From an uncultured Alphaproteobacteria bacterium (GTDB taxonomy: Bacteria > Pseudomonadota > Alphaproteobacteria > MPNO01 > UBA2964): a stretch of DNA of 64,000 bases. Positions 1 through 9,179 of the stretch are shown in pieces; within the stretch, counting starts at the first letter, position 1; every line of letters starts with the position of its first letter. The notes below the pieces were generated by a model, which saw only the letters and a program-made list of their open reading frames with translations, did not search any database and was not told the origin of the DNA. The position numbers were made by a program, and so were the translations under genes. The DNA is taken from contig CALSLP010000002.1 of assembly GCA_943787225.1 (NCBI GenBank), forward strand, positions 210,648-274,647, in the 5' to 3' direction.

Positions 1-1005
1 TCCCAGGTTCACATCGCGTTTGGCGATTACACACCCCGGCAGAAGACAGTCGGTTTCATCGAAAGTTATCTCCATGGCGGCGTAACGAGTTGCTTGTCAG
101 CCAGTGAAGTCCACGTTCCCGGTCGCCCCTCCGACCCCGAAGGCGTTAAGTCACTCGCCGTTGCCGCCAAGAAATGTTTCGACAATATCCGTCCCGGCGG
201 TTCACGGGTCTATGCGGGCTGTATCATTTTGGAGCCCGGCCTTACCCAGAAAGATTTCAACGAAGTCGCGAAAAAAGGTATCTGGTTTGCCAAGGCAGGG
301 TTCGGAGCGGTGAAAACTCCGTTTGATTATACACCCTTGGTTAGAATGGCTCAGAAAGCCGGCATGCTGGTCAATTGTCATACGGGCGGCGCCTCTATTC
401 CCGGTTCTTCTCCGATCATTGGCAAGCATCTTATGGATATGCGCCCTGACGTCTCGTTCCACATCAATGGCGGCCCGATTGCGATGCCGGACAAAGATTT
501 TCCGATGATCGTCAATGAAACCGACATTGCGCTGCAGATTTGCCAGGCGGGTAATATCCGTACCGCTTTGATGTGCCTCAAGCTTGCGGTCGAGAATGAT
601 CAGTTTGACCGCTTCCTAATCGCAACCGACACACCAACGGGCACCGGTGTCATGCCCCTCGGTATGATCAAATCCGTAACCGAAATGGCCACCCTTTCCG
701 ATTATCCTGCCGAATGGATGCTTGCCGCTGCGACCGGCAGTGTTGCCAAAATCTACCGCCTCAACTCGGGCTTCATTCAACGCGGGAAGGATGCCGATGT
801 CTTGCTAATCGATGCGCCGCTCGGCGGGAGCAAAAAGACGGCCCTGGAAGCCATCAAGCACGGCGACCTCGCCGCCGTCGGCGCTGTCATTACGGATGGC
901 ATACCGAGGTTTATCGGACGCAGCCGCAATACGCCGCCAACTACACGGCCAATCCGAACGATAAGAAACAACATACCGTTCGATTTTTCTGGGTCCGCGC
1001 ATTAA
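1..1005 (+). CDS. Enamidase-like amidohydrolase, 5' end outside window
   Basis: The frame is open from the first base to the TAA at 1003-1005, so the N-terminus (and the usual metal-binding HxH) lies upstream of the window. Visible family signatures are NCHTGGASIPGSS (His codon 379-381), FHINGGPIA (His codon 460-462), the ATDTPTGTGVMPLG segment and the C-terminal IDGIPRFIGRSRNTPP-type ending. These resemble the enamidase of clostridial nicotinate fermentation, which hydrolyses a cyclic enamide to open the ring. The substrate here is unknown. It is followed 11 bp later by the AA_synth gene, probably in the same operon. Enamidase is a homology-level call from recognised motifs; another cyclic amidohydrolase activity is possible. 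Confidence 0.75.
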   Translation, partial: SQVHIAFGDYTPRQKTVGFIESYLHGGVTSCLSASEVHVPGRPSDPEGVKSLAVAAKKCFDNIRPGGSRVYAGCIILEPGLTQKDFNEVAKKGIWFAKAGFGAVKTPFDYTPLVRMAQKAGMLVNCHTGGASIPGSSPIIGKHLMDMRPDVSFHINGGPIAMPDKDFPMIVNETDIALQICQAGNIRTALMCLKLAVENDQFDRFLIATDTPTGTGVMPLGMIKSVTEMATLSDYPAEWMLAAATGSVAKIYRLNSGFIQRGKDADVLLIDAPLGGSKKTALEAIKHGDLAAVGAVITDGIPRFIGRSRNTPPTTRPIRTIRNNIPFDFSGSAH

Positions 1006-1016
1006 GGAACTGCCCC

Positions 1017-1592
1017 ATGCATATCCGCAAAATCGTAACCGCAGTTGAGGAAACTTTCAGCGAAGCAGGACAAAACGCGGACATTCCACTGCGCAAAGTT
1101 GCAGTCATCGCCGTGGTTAAGAATCCTTTCGCCGGCGCAGCCTATCAGGAGGACTTATCCTCTTTAACCGAGGCAAGCGAAGCGCTTGGCAAACAGATAA
1201 CTAATATGGCTGCCGACGCGATGAAACCATACCCAATGGAGAGCTACGGCAAAGCATCCATCGTCGGTATGGCCGGCGAGCAGCAGCACGGCTCCGCCAT
1301 GGTCACGACAATCTATGGCAATGTGATGCGCGAGGCCGCCAATGGCGGCATTGCTTGGATTTCCTCGACCTCGAAACGGATGGCACCTGGCGGCATCATC
1401 GATGTGCCCCTCGCCCATAAAGACGCTCTTTATGTCCGTTCGCACTATGACACGATGACAGTAATGATCCCCGACGCGCCGCTACCCGATGAAATCGCCG
1501 TAGTATGCTGCTACGCCAATCGCGGCCAGCTCAATGCTCGGGTTGGCGGATTAGAAGCGAAGGAGATTAAAGGCGAAGGTGGACTGGTTTAA
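1017..1592 (+). CDS. AA_synth (DUF1185) family protein
   Basis: This 191-residue protein begins MHIRKIVTAVEETFSEAG at the ATG 11 bp after the enamidase stop; the frame stays open upstream but without a better start. Segments such as SYGKASIVGMAGEQQHGSAM and WISSTSKRMAPGG match the 'amino acid synthesis' family (PF06684), whose biochemical role is not established; the name is historical. Family members are often found beside amidohydrolases and catabolic genes. Here the tight spacing to an enamidase-like gene suggests a step in the same ring-degradation route. No signal peptide or membrane segment is visible, so it is probably cytoplasmic. Confidence 0.7.
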   Translation: MHIRKIVTAVEETFSEAGQNADIPLRKVAVIAVVKNPFAGAAYQEDLSSLTEASEALGKQITNMAADAMKPYPMESYGKASIVGMAGEQQHGSAMVTTIYGNVMREAANGGIAWISSTSKRMAPGGIIDVPLAHKDALYVRSHYDTMTVMIPDAPLPDEIAVVCCYANRGQLNARVGGLEAKEIKGEGGLV

Positions 1593-1639
1593 TTTCCCGA
1601 ACTGGATCTCAATTGAGGTTCTCGACGACTAGGCCCAAA

Positions 1640-1676
1640 AAGAAACGGCCCGGAGCACCTTGCCGGACCGTCTTCT
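1640..1676. terminator. Bidirectional rho-independent terminator between convergent genes
   Basis: Stem acggcccgg (1645-1653) pairs with ccggaccgt (1663-1671) with one mismatch and a 9-nt loop. It is flanked by A-rich sequence on the left, which reads as a U-run on the minus strand, and by tcttctt on the right. It lies between the plus-strand AA_synth gene and the minus-strand TRAP permease, so it can serve both. Confidence 0.7.
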
Positions 1677-1711
1677 TCTAACGTGTGCAGACGGATTCCG
1701 CCTACCTCCCC

Positions 1712-3025
1712 CTAAGTCCCCATAAGGCTGGGTAGATATAACGCTACCCCAGGTGCAATAACGAGAAGACAGATCAAAATAAAATCACAGAACAAGTATG
1801 GTGCCGCCGCCATCGCGACCTCACCCAACGTTGTCCCTTTCACCATTCCTAACATGATAAATAACAGCAATCCGAAGGGCGGTGTCGTCGCACTCATTTC
1901 AAGAGACATAAGAACAATCAGCGAGAACCAGATCGGGTCATAACCGAGCGAGATAGCCAATGGATAAAAGATCGGCACGGTGATCAGCATCATCGAAACC
2001 TGATCCATAAACATGCCCAGCATAATCAGCACCAGGAACATACAGGTCAGGATCAGTAACGGCGCAACCTCAAAGCCTGTTGCCCAGGAAACCAGGCCGC
2101 GGCTCGCACCCGACATCGACAGAAGCTGACTAAACACCGTTGAGTTCATCAAGATGAAGAACACCATACCGGCAACGCGAATCGTGCCCTGCAACGACGT
2201 CCTGAAGGCATCCCAGGTTAGGACCCGTCGAGCAAGAGCCAAAATAACAACCCCGACCACGCCGAATGACGCCGACTCAGACGGCGTCGCCCAACCAAGA
2301 ACAATAAAGCCGATGACCATAAAGACCACCAACCCCATCGGTAGGATATTGACGCAGAGCTGATAAACCTTTTCGCGCCAGGTTGAGGGCTCAACTTCGT
2401 AACTTGGCGCTGATTCCGGGTTCTTCCATAGCAGGAAGGTAATCATCAGAGCATAGAGTATTGCCAATAAAATGCCGGGTAGCAGCCCGGCGATCAGCAA
2501 GCGCCCAACATCGACCTGAGCGATACTTGCCAGAAGGACACCCAGCGAAGAGGGTGGAATGATCATCGCCAAGCCACCGGTGCCAAGGATCGGCCCCATG
2601 GACATCTTTCTACTGTAACCGCGGCGGGTCATTTCAGGGACGAGAAGTGACCCCAGCATCGCCGTGTTGGCCATGGTCGACCCCGTGAGAGTCGAAAACA
2701 GCGAGCCCCCGATAACCGTCAGGTAGCAAAGTCGGCCGGGGATTTTACCCAGCATTTTGTCCAGGGCATCGAAGACCCTGATTGCCAGCCCCGTATGGAA
2801 GAACAGCGACCCCATCAGAATAAACATCGGGATCGGCGACAGCGTAAAGGACGTGATCAGGTTTGTTGCATTATCCGCGATCTGCGGCAAAACCGGCCAG
2901 CCACCCGAAAACACAAAGATGCCGATCACATTTGTGATCATAAACGTGAAAGCAACAGGGAAGCCCAGCGCCATCCCCGCAACGACACAGCCTAATAGAA
3001 GGCCTCCAGATTCATACCATTCCAT
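1712..3025 (-). CDS. dctM: TRAP transporter large permease (DctM)
   Basis: This 437-residue integral membrane protein contains about a dozen hydrophobic segments, as usual for the DctM subunit that carries Na+-coupled substrate translocation in tripartite ATP-independent periplasmic transporters. Recognisable features are the LTGSTMANTAMLGSLLVPEMTRRGY and MIIPPSSLGVLLASIA regions and SATTPPFGLLLFIMLG near the C-terminus. I chose the ATG at 3023-3025 because the longer frame runs back into dctQ. It begins 2 bp after the dctQ stop, so the two are translationally linked. Substrate is set by the two DctP proteins upstream and is unknown; a carboxylate is typical of the family. Confidence 0.92.
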   Translation of the reverse strand: MEWYESGGLLLGCVVAGMALGFPVAFTFMITNVIGIFVFSGGWPVLPQIADNATNLITSFTLSPIPMFILMGSLFFHTGLAIRVFDALDKMLGKIPGRLCYLTVIGGSLFSTLTGSTMANTAMLGSLLVPEMTRRGYSRKMSMGPILGTGGLAMIIPPSSLGVLLASIAQVDVGRLLIAGLLPGILLAILYALMITFLLWKNPESAPSYEVEPSTWREKVYQLCVNILPMGLVVFMVIGFIVLGWATPSESASFGVVGVVILALARRVLTWDAFRTSLQGTIRVAGMVFFILMNSTVFSQLLSMSGASRGLVSWATGFEVAPLLILTCMFLVLIMLGMFMDQVSMMLITVPIFYPLAISLGYDPIWFSLIVLMSLEMSATTPPFGLLLFIMLGMVKGTTLGEVAMAAAPYLFCDFILICLLVIAPGVALYLPSLMGT

Positions 3026-3027
3026 GA

Positions 3028-3546
3028 CTAGACGCCGTCCTTTACTTCGCCCAGATCGTACGAGTAGTAGGACCGAAGACCCGCGAGATACATACAAAAC
3101 TCAAGTGCAATGAGGAAAAAACATAATGGTAACGGCAGGAATTGCAGCCAGTATGGCATATCAATACCGCGCACATCGAGCTCACCACCGACCCAGTAAT
3201 CCGCGAAAATCCCCCAGCACAGCCATGCAAAGAGGAAAGAGACCGCTGCGCAAACAAAGTAGATAGTTTTAGCGAGCGCCAGCCGGAGAGAATCCGGCAA
3301 AATTGCCACTAAAGCTTCAATGACGACGTGTCCACGCTCGCGGACAAGCCACGGAGCGGAACACATCGCCATGAAGAGAAGCGCATACTCAACGACCGAT
3401 GACGTAAAGAGCGGTGGACGAAAGCCAAAAGTCCGGATCGACACATCAATCGTAATCATCAGGAACATGCAGGGGATAAGAGCACAGGCAAACCATGACA
3501 GTGCCGTACTCGTCTTCCCGAGCATCGTATCAAAAGTCTTTAACAA
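3028..3546 (-). CDS. dctQ: TRAP transporter small permease (DctQ)
   Basis: This 172-residue protein has four predicted hydrophobic stretches, the usual size and topology of DctQ. The GRTSTALSWFACALIPCMFLMI-like first helix, the APWLVRERGHVVIEALVAILPD segment (a typical DctQ loop with Arg-Gly-His) and a helix ending the chain identify the family. It sits between the DctP gene (3582-4622) and DctM in the order P-Q-M on the minus strand, which is a complete TRAP system. The small permease anchors the large permease and contacts the binding protein. Confidence 0.9.
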   Translation of the reverse strand: MLKTFDTMLGKTSTALSWFACALIPCMFLMITIDVSIRTFGFRPPLFTSSVVEYALLFMAMCSAPWLVRERGHVVIEALVAILPDSLRLALAKTIYFVCAAVSFLFAWLCWGIFADYWVGGELDVRGIDMPYWLQFLPLPLCFFLIALEFCMYLAGLRSYYSYDLGEVKDGV

Positions 3547-3581
3547 AGGACTTTCCTTTTATCGTTGGTATGCAGACCGGT

Positions 3582-4622
3582 TTACTGTTTGAGACGCGTG
3601 TCGCCCAGATCCATCTGGCGATCAGGCTTGCCAGGCGTATACAGGAGCGGCTTAAGCTGATCGTGGTACTTTGACCGCGTCTTCAGCTCTTTCCAGATTT
3701 CAGTATGAGCAATATCCAGATATTTCTGGGCTGCTTTACCCGTCAACTGAACATCGATGATGCCCTGTTTCTTGACCAGGACTTCTTCTGCAAGACGTTC
3801 TGCTTCAACGAATTTAACCGACGTGTTTTCATACTCAAGAGCGACTTTTTCAAGAAAGGTTTTCTCTTTCTTGGTCAATTTCCCCCAAGAGGCGAGATTA
3901 ACCGTTACCACCTGGTTCGTTTGATAGAAGTTCGGCTGTACCCGATACTTGATGACGGGACCAAGACCGATTGCCATCACTGAGCTGTCGGTCATGCCGA
4001 AGCCCTGCACCGTACCACGTTGCATGGCAGTAATGATTTCGCTCGATTTGATGTTAATGGTCGTGGCACCAAGGGCCCGGAACAACGGACGATACGTACC
4101 AGTTGCCCGCATCTTAACACCCTTAAGGTCAGGCAAACCGTCTTTGTCCATCTTGGGCTTGATGCCTAAGAACATATTGTAGGACGTCATATTTTCGCCC
4201 CAGGCGAGAAGATGAGCACCCGCCTTTTCGGCATAGATTTTCTGCAGCAATGCGAAACCACCATTAGCACGAAGCGCACGGGGGCCTTTATTGGCAGCCA
4301 GAAGACCATAGCCTTCAGGAACTGTACCTATGTAATACGCGGTTGGCGCGCTAAGAACGTCGAACTGACCACGCTTGAGAGCCGAAGCAGCCTTACGTGG
4401 CGGCACAACTTCCTGACCACCAAGATATTTCATCTGCACATTGCCCTTGCCGCCAGCATTAACTGCGCCAACAAAGGTCTTGAGGTAGGATTTGGCTAGA
4501 ATATTTGTTTGCTGCAGGGCCGTAACCGTTGTGAGGGTTGTCTCGGCGACTACAGGTGAGGTTGAGATCACGGCTGCTGCAGCTACAGCAATCGCGCCCA
4601 TCCCAGTTTTTACGGAAATCAT
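3582..4622 (-). CDS. dctP: TRAP transporter substrate-binding protein (DctP), copy 1
   Basis: This is a 346-residue periplasmic protein with a Sec signal peptide (alanine-rich core ending near PVVAETT). The mature part has DctP features: GGQEVVPPRKAASALKRGQ, the MRATGTYRPLFRALGATTI segment that includes the conserved Arg binding a substrate carboxylate, and a helical C-terminus. It heads the dctPQM operon and is preceded by an AT-rich gap of about 250 bp that holds a terminator for the upstream paralogue, so it likely has its own promoter. It is clearly paralogous to the protein at 4875-5915 over its whole length. Confidence 0.9.
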   Translation of the reverse strand: MISVKTGMGAIAVAAAAVISTSPVVAETTLTTVTALQQTNILAKSYLKTFVGAVNAGGKGNVQMKYLGGQEVVPPRKAASALKRGQFDVLSAPTAYYIGTVPEGYGLLAANKGPRALRANGGFALLQKIYAEKAGAHLLAWGENMTSYNMFLGIKPKMDKDGLPDLKGVKMRATGTYRPLFRALGATTINIKSSEIITAMQRGTVQGFGMTDSSVMAIGLGPVIKYRVQPNFYQTNQVVTVNLASWGKLTKKEKTFLEKVALEYENTSVKFVEAERLAEEVLVKKQGIIDVQLTGKAAQKYLDIAHTEIWKELKTRSKYHDQLKPLLYTPGKPDRQMDLGDTRLKQ

Positions 4623-4797
4623 CTTCTACTCCCTAGAGTTAATTCATTCATGACTAAAAACAAAACAATCGGCAAAAATTAATCTCGCCTTTTAAAATTT
4701 GTTATTCATCCGTCGGCATACTGAACGGACTCTTTTTTGTTGTCAAACACGCTCTATTGCAACGATACGGCAAGATTGCCAAGTCGAAATATATCCC

Positions 4798-4834
4798 AAA
4801 AAAAACGGCGCCAACCCAGGGGGCCGACGCCGTT
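4798..4834 (-). terminator. Rho-independent terminator after dctP copy 2
   Basis: On the minus strand the stem AACGGCG pairs with CGCCGTT (plus coordinates 4804-4810 and 4828-4834), with further pairing of the CCC/GGG inner part, followed by a run of eight T (plus-strand A run 4798-4805). It lies about 40 bp downstream of the upstream DctP paralogue and separates it from the dctPQM operon. Confidence 0.85.
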
Positions 4835-4874
4835 CTTCTAATCAACAGTTCTCGTTATCGAGACTAATTAGACT

Positions 4875-5915
4875 TTAGCGTTTCTGGTCAAGCATACGGC
4901 CCATTTCAACCTGACGGACGGCCTGACCAGGCTTGTAGAGAAGCGGTTTCAGCTGATCGTGATACTTCGACCGCTTTTTCAGCTCTTTCCAGATCTCGCC
5001 ATGGGCGATGTCGAGATATTTCTGTGCAGCCGCACCCTTCAGCACAACGTCTTTAATGCCAGCTTTTTTCAGCTGCAGTTCTTCAGCGCGCCGGCTCTTT
5101 TCAACAAACTTCACAGAAGCGGTCTCATAGATGATCGCCTGCGCATTGAGGAAATCCTTCTGCTTCTTGGTCAGCTTCGCCCAGCTCGCTGGGTTAACCG
5201 TCAGCACCTGGTTGGTCTGATAGAAGTTCGGCATAACACGATATTTGGTAACCGCATCAAGACCGATCGCAATAACCGACACATCTGTGAAGCCATACCC
5301 ATGAACCGTTCCGCGCTGAACAGCCGTAATCACTTCTGAAGACTTGATGTTAATCGTCGTCGCCCCAAGAGCCCGGAATAACGGACGATACGTGCCGGTT
5401 GCCCGCATCTTATAACCGGTCAAATCCGGAACACCGTCTTTACCCAGCGTAGGCTTCTTGTGAAGGTACATGTGATAGGACGTCATGCTCTCGCCCCATG
5501 CCAGCAGGTGGGCACCGGCCTTTTCGTTGTAAATCTTTTTCAGCAGCTCAAAACCACCATTTTTCCGGAGAACCTTGGGGCCTTGATTTGATGCCAGGAT
5601 GCCATACCCTTCGGGAACAGTGCCGATGTAATAAGCCGTTGGGCAGCTCAACATATCAAACTGGCCACGTTTAAGGGCAGCCGCAGCCTTACGGGGCGGC
5701 ACAACTTCCTGACCACCGACATATTTGATCTGAACAATTCCTTTCCCCGCGGCATTCACCGGCCCAAGGAAAGTTTTGATAAAGCTTTGCGCAATGATAT
5801 TGGTTGGCTGAAGTCCGGTAACAGCCTTCAACGTTGTTTCCATGGCGATTGACGACGTGCTCGCCAAGGCCATCGTCGCTGCAGCGGCAGCGATTCCTGA
5901 ATTAATAAATTTCAT
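4875..5915 (-). CDS. TRAP substrate-binding protein (DctP), copy 2
   Basis: This 346-residue DctP paralogue of the 3582-4622 gene shares the GGQEVVPPRKAA.ALKRGQFD block, MRATGTYRPLFRALGATTINIKSSE and YHDQLKPLLY.PG near the C-terminus. The ATG at 5913-5915 is preferred over the upstream one because GGGAGA lies about 7 bp before it (TATAGGGAGAAACTTATG). A signal peptide is evident. It is separated from the permease genes by its own terminator, so it probably feeds the same DctQM permease as an alternative receptor. It is downstream of a UbiD-type decarboxylase on the same strand, with about 125 bp between. Confidence 0.88.
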   Translation of the reverse strand: MKFINSGIAAAAATMALASTSSIAMETTLKAVTGLQPTNIIAQSFIKTFLGPVNAAGKGIVQIKYVGGQEVVPPRKAAAALKRGQFDMLSCPTAYYIGTVPEGYGILASNQGPKVLRKNGGFELLKKIYNEKAGAHLLAWGESMTSYHMYLHKKPTLGKDGVPDLTGYKMRATGTYRPLFRALGATTINIKSSEVITAVQRGTVHGYGFTDVSVIAIGLDAVTKYRVMPNFYQTNQVLTVNPASWAKLTKKQKDFLNAQAIIYETASVKFVEKSRRAEELQLKKAGIKDVVLKGAAAQKYLDIAHGEIWKELKKRSKYHDQLKPLLYKPGQAVRQVEMGRMLDQKR

Positions 5916-6039
5916 AAGTTTCTCCCTATACATCGTTTACATTCAGCGGCGCAAAAAACCGCAGGATTTGTTTAAACTCCAAATGCGGCGAAATACTGGC
6001 GGGGCTGCGACATTATGTCAATTATGTGACACCCCAAAA

Positions 6040-7694
6040 TTAAAAGGTTTCCTTCTCATCCCAACCATCCTCGGCATCACGCACCGAGGTTTCTGGAACC
6101 AAACCTTTTTGCTGCCGCTGTAACGTACGAGCCCCGTTCTCCAGATAATCACCCGCCGCAGCGCGCGTCGCGGCATCAGCCCAGTCCTGCGTCCAATCAC
6201 CCAACGAATAGCCAAACCAGGGCGGTGTTGGGCGGACGGAGGGCAGGCCTAGCTTGTTCCAAAGCTTGAGACCGCGCTCCATATATTCCTGAGTTGGCAG
6301 TGCGACCGGCGGCATATCACTTTTCATCGTCGCGTCGATCAACAGGGTGGAGTCTTCCTCGCCGGTGTGTTCGCGCTTCGGACCATGTCCCTGACCGCGA
6401 TGCGCCAACGTCAAAACATCATCAACCGGGTTAAGGCGGTAGGCGATTGCCCAAAGCAACGCATCCGCATTGTCCGGATCAATATCTTCATTCACCGCAA
6501 TGCAGACTTTGCTGCAATCGCCCTTGAAGAAAGCTGACCCATAAAGCGCGCGCCAGATCTCTGTTTTTGGTGTCTCTCTCTCAACCGTAATAATGGTTAC
6601 CCGCAACAACCCTGTCAGAGGTTCATGCAGCGAGACCTTCTTAATACCCTTAATCCCCAGCCCATCACGAAGATGAGCCAGGAACAGCGGTTCATACGCC
6701 ACCCGCTTGATGACACTCGATTCAGACGGTGCCGCCTGACTTATATAAGAGGTGAGGACGGCATCTTTACGATGGGTGATCGCGGTCACCTGCATCGGCA
6801 TGTTGAATTCTTCGAGCGCAACATGGCCATGGCTCTCGCCGAACGGACCCTCTGGCTCAACCATTTCGGTGTCGATGATCCCCTCGATGACCAACTCGGC
6901 TTCTGCCGGCACCATCAGATCAACTGTCCGCGCCTTGACCATATTGATCGGCGCGCCAGCAAGACCACCGGCCACACCAACCTCGTCCCTATCAAGCGGT
7001 AGTTTCTGCGGCCCCATAAAAGCTACGACCGGGGGACAGCCCAGGACAATGGCCACCGGCATTTTCTTGTCGCCACGCGCCTGATGCTTTTTATAATGTG
7101 CATAGCCACCAGCACCGCCAACCCGGGTCGCCATGCGAACGACCATACGATCAGGGGCTTTCAACGCGGCCCGGTAGGTCCCCATATTCTGGACACCTGT
7201 TTCCGGATCACAGGTAACAACGTTCGTCGAGGTCAGTGTCGGGGCGGCATCAAAACCAGGCGTCGAAACAGGGATCGGCAGTGAATCGATGCCATTCCCT
7301 TCTCCAAGTAGAGCCTCGCCCTCAATGATCACTTCATGACAGGGCGCATCTTCTACAACGACCGGGTCTATTGGATTGTTAATCGCCGCATCCCATTTTG
7401 CGCCGATCTCATCCACCGGCGCCTGCATACCGACACTATATATGTCCTGATTTGCAGCCAGCGCACCGACCACGATCGGCAGGTCGTATTTGCGCCCTTT
7501 GGCGTTAACGACATTCGTAAACAGGAACGCCTTGCGCTCGCTTTCCTTGAGCCCCCCGACGAATTGCCACCGCACCAGCGCGTGCATTTCGGCATCTTTA
7601 TCGACCGGTTCATCGACTGTAATTAGAAGACCAGCCTCATCGAGGGCTTTTATGTGGTCATGAAGATCGCGATAGTCTCGTTTGGGCTCGTCAT
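6040..7694 (-). CDS. UbiD-family decarboxylase, copy 1 (start region appears to lack one base)
   Basis: UbiD-family enzymes are prenylated-FMN-dependent reversible decarboxylases. The EGPFGESHGHVA segment carries the conserved Glu-x4-Glu of the active site, and TSTNVVTCDPETGVQNMGTYRA is typical of the N-terminal half. The frame stays open up to 7818, but that would run into the divergent molybdenum-hydroxylase gene and gives an unlikely leader. The ATG at 7692-7694 begins M-T-S-P and joins the main frame (KRDYRDLHDHIKALDEAG) if one T is added to the TTT at 7681-7683, so a one-base deletion in that homopolymer is likely. No UbiX (prFMN synthase) is in the window. It is divergent from the Mo-hydroxylase operon starting at 7817. 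Confidence 0.82.
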
Positions 7695-7816
7695 TTTCAG
7701 GTACTCTTATGGCAAATATTCCAATTAACTTGCCATACCATACGGCAGCGTATTGACAACCCCCTAGCCGCTCCATATCCATGCAGACAATGCATTCAAA
7801 GTGACTAGAAAGACCC

Positions 7817-8700
7817 ATGAAAGCAGCCAGCTTCGACTATGTCCGCGTTGCCTCAATTGATGAGGCGTGCCAGGCCCTCACCGATGGCGGCGAGGATGCC
7901 CGCATTATCGCCGGCGGACAGACCATGATCCCCTTAATGGCCATGCGTCTTGCCCGACCTTCTCTATTGATCGACATCAATGATGTAAGTGAACTCGCGG
8001 GAATCTCCGTTGACGGCGATCACCTCGTTATTAGAGCCGGGCACACGGCAGGCCGATACCCTCGCCTCCGAAACCGTAAAAACGCGGCTCCCGCTACTCG
8101 CCGATGCGCTGTCGCATGTCGGTCACACCCAGACACGCAATCGCGGCACCGTTGGCGGCAGCCTCGTTAATGCCGACCCTTCCGCCGAGATCCCGTTAAT
8201 CGCGCAAACACTCGACGCAACGATTGTCGCGCAGAGCGTCCGGGGGCAACGGACTATCGAGGCGAGTGACTTCTTCGAATCCGCGATGGCAACAACCCTG
8301 GCGCCGGATGAGTGCCTTGTTGAAGCGCGCTTCCCAATCTGGCCGTCGGAAAATACCGGGTTTGGATTTCACGAAGTCAGCATCCGTGACAGCGACTTTG
8401 CGTTGGCCGCCGCAGCAACACAAATGACTTTGGACGGCAACGGGAATTGTCAAAAACTGTCAGTCGCAATTTGTGGCGCGTCACCTGCACCGCTACGACT
8501 GACTAGCGTCGAACAAGCTCTGGCTGGCAGCGAGTCTCAATGACGAAGCGATCAAAGCAGCCTGCGCCAATATTGATGACTTAATCGACCCTCAATCTGA
8601 CGTCCACGCTGACGCCGCCTATCGTGGACGCGTCGCAAAAGTTCTGGCAGCGCGCGCCATTAGCGACGCGCGAGACCGTGCAAAAGGCATCCTGGCATGA
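7817..8700 (+). pseudogene. Mo-hydroxylase FAD-binding subunit (CoxM/XDH-B type), frame broken twice as assembled
   Basis: The frame starts MKAASFDYVRVASIDEA and shows the FAD-binding motifs AGGQTMIPLMAMRLARP and, after a frame change near 8038-8046, TRNRGTVGGSLVNADPSAE. A second change near 8529-8534 leads into SLNDEAIKAACANIDD and ends with ILA and a TGA at 8698-8700, overlapping the next ATG (ATGA). Read across the breaks it gives a normal medium-subunit length of about 290 residues. Compared with its paralogue at 62164-63033, two residues (AM of RIGAMTR) are missing at the first break. No in-frame stops or domain loss occur elsewhere, so sequence error is likelier than decay. Confidence 0.8.
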
Positions 8701-9179
8701 GTGAACACAAAATAACCCTCACGGTTAATGGTCGCGAAATGTCAGGTCACGCTGAAGCGCGGCTGACGCTGGTTGATTTTCTACGCGACGTGTTAGGACA
8801 GACCGGTACGCATATCGGCTGCGAACATGGCGTCTGCGGCGCCTGCTCCGTGGTTATGGACGGCAAACCGGTGCGGTCCTGTTTGATGTTCGCCGTTATG
8901 GCAGATGGCCACGACATTACCACCGTTGAAGGTCTCGAAGGTCCTGCAGGCGAGTTGAGCCCGTTGCAGGATGCGTTCTGGGAAAACCACGCAATGCAGT
9001 GCGGCTATTGCACGCCCGGCATGTTGATTGCGACGCATGCATTATTGCAGGAGAACCCTGACCCCAACGAAGCGGAAATTCGCGAAGCGATTGGCGGTAA
9101 TCTCTGCCGCTGCACCGGCTATCAACAGATTGTTGAAGCCGTCCAAATGGCCGCTAAAAAATTGCAGGAGGCGTCATAA
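8697..9179 (+). CDS. Mo-hydroxylase [2Fe-2S] subunit (CoxS type)
   Basis: This 160-residue protein carries both two-iron two-sulphur clusters of the xanthine dehydrogenase / CO dehydrogenase small subunit. The N-terminal ferredoxin-like cluster is GCEHGVCGACSV...RSCL and the C-terminal one is QCGYCTPGM...GNLCRCTGYQ, giving all eight expected cysteines. It overlaps the preceding medium subunit by 4 bp (ATGA) and the following large subunit by 1 bp (TAATG), a tight M-S-L operon order. It passes electrons from the Mo centre to FAD. It is intact, unlike its two neighbours. Confidence 0.93.
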   Translation: MSEHKITLTVNGREMSGHAEARLTLVDFLRDVLGQTGTHIGCEHGVCGACSVVMDGKPVRSCLMFAVMADGHDITTVEGLEGPAGELSPLQDAFWENHAMQCGYCTPGMLIATHALLQENPDPNEAEIREAIGGNLCRCTGYQQIVEAVQMAAKKLQEAS

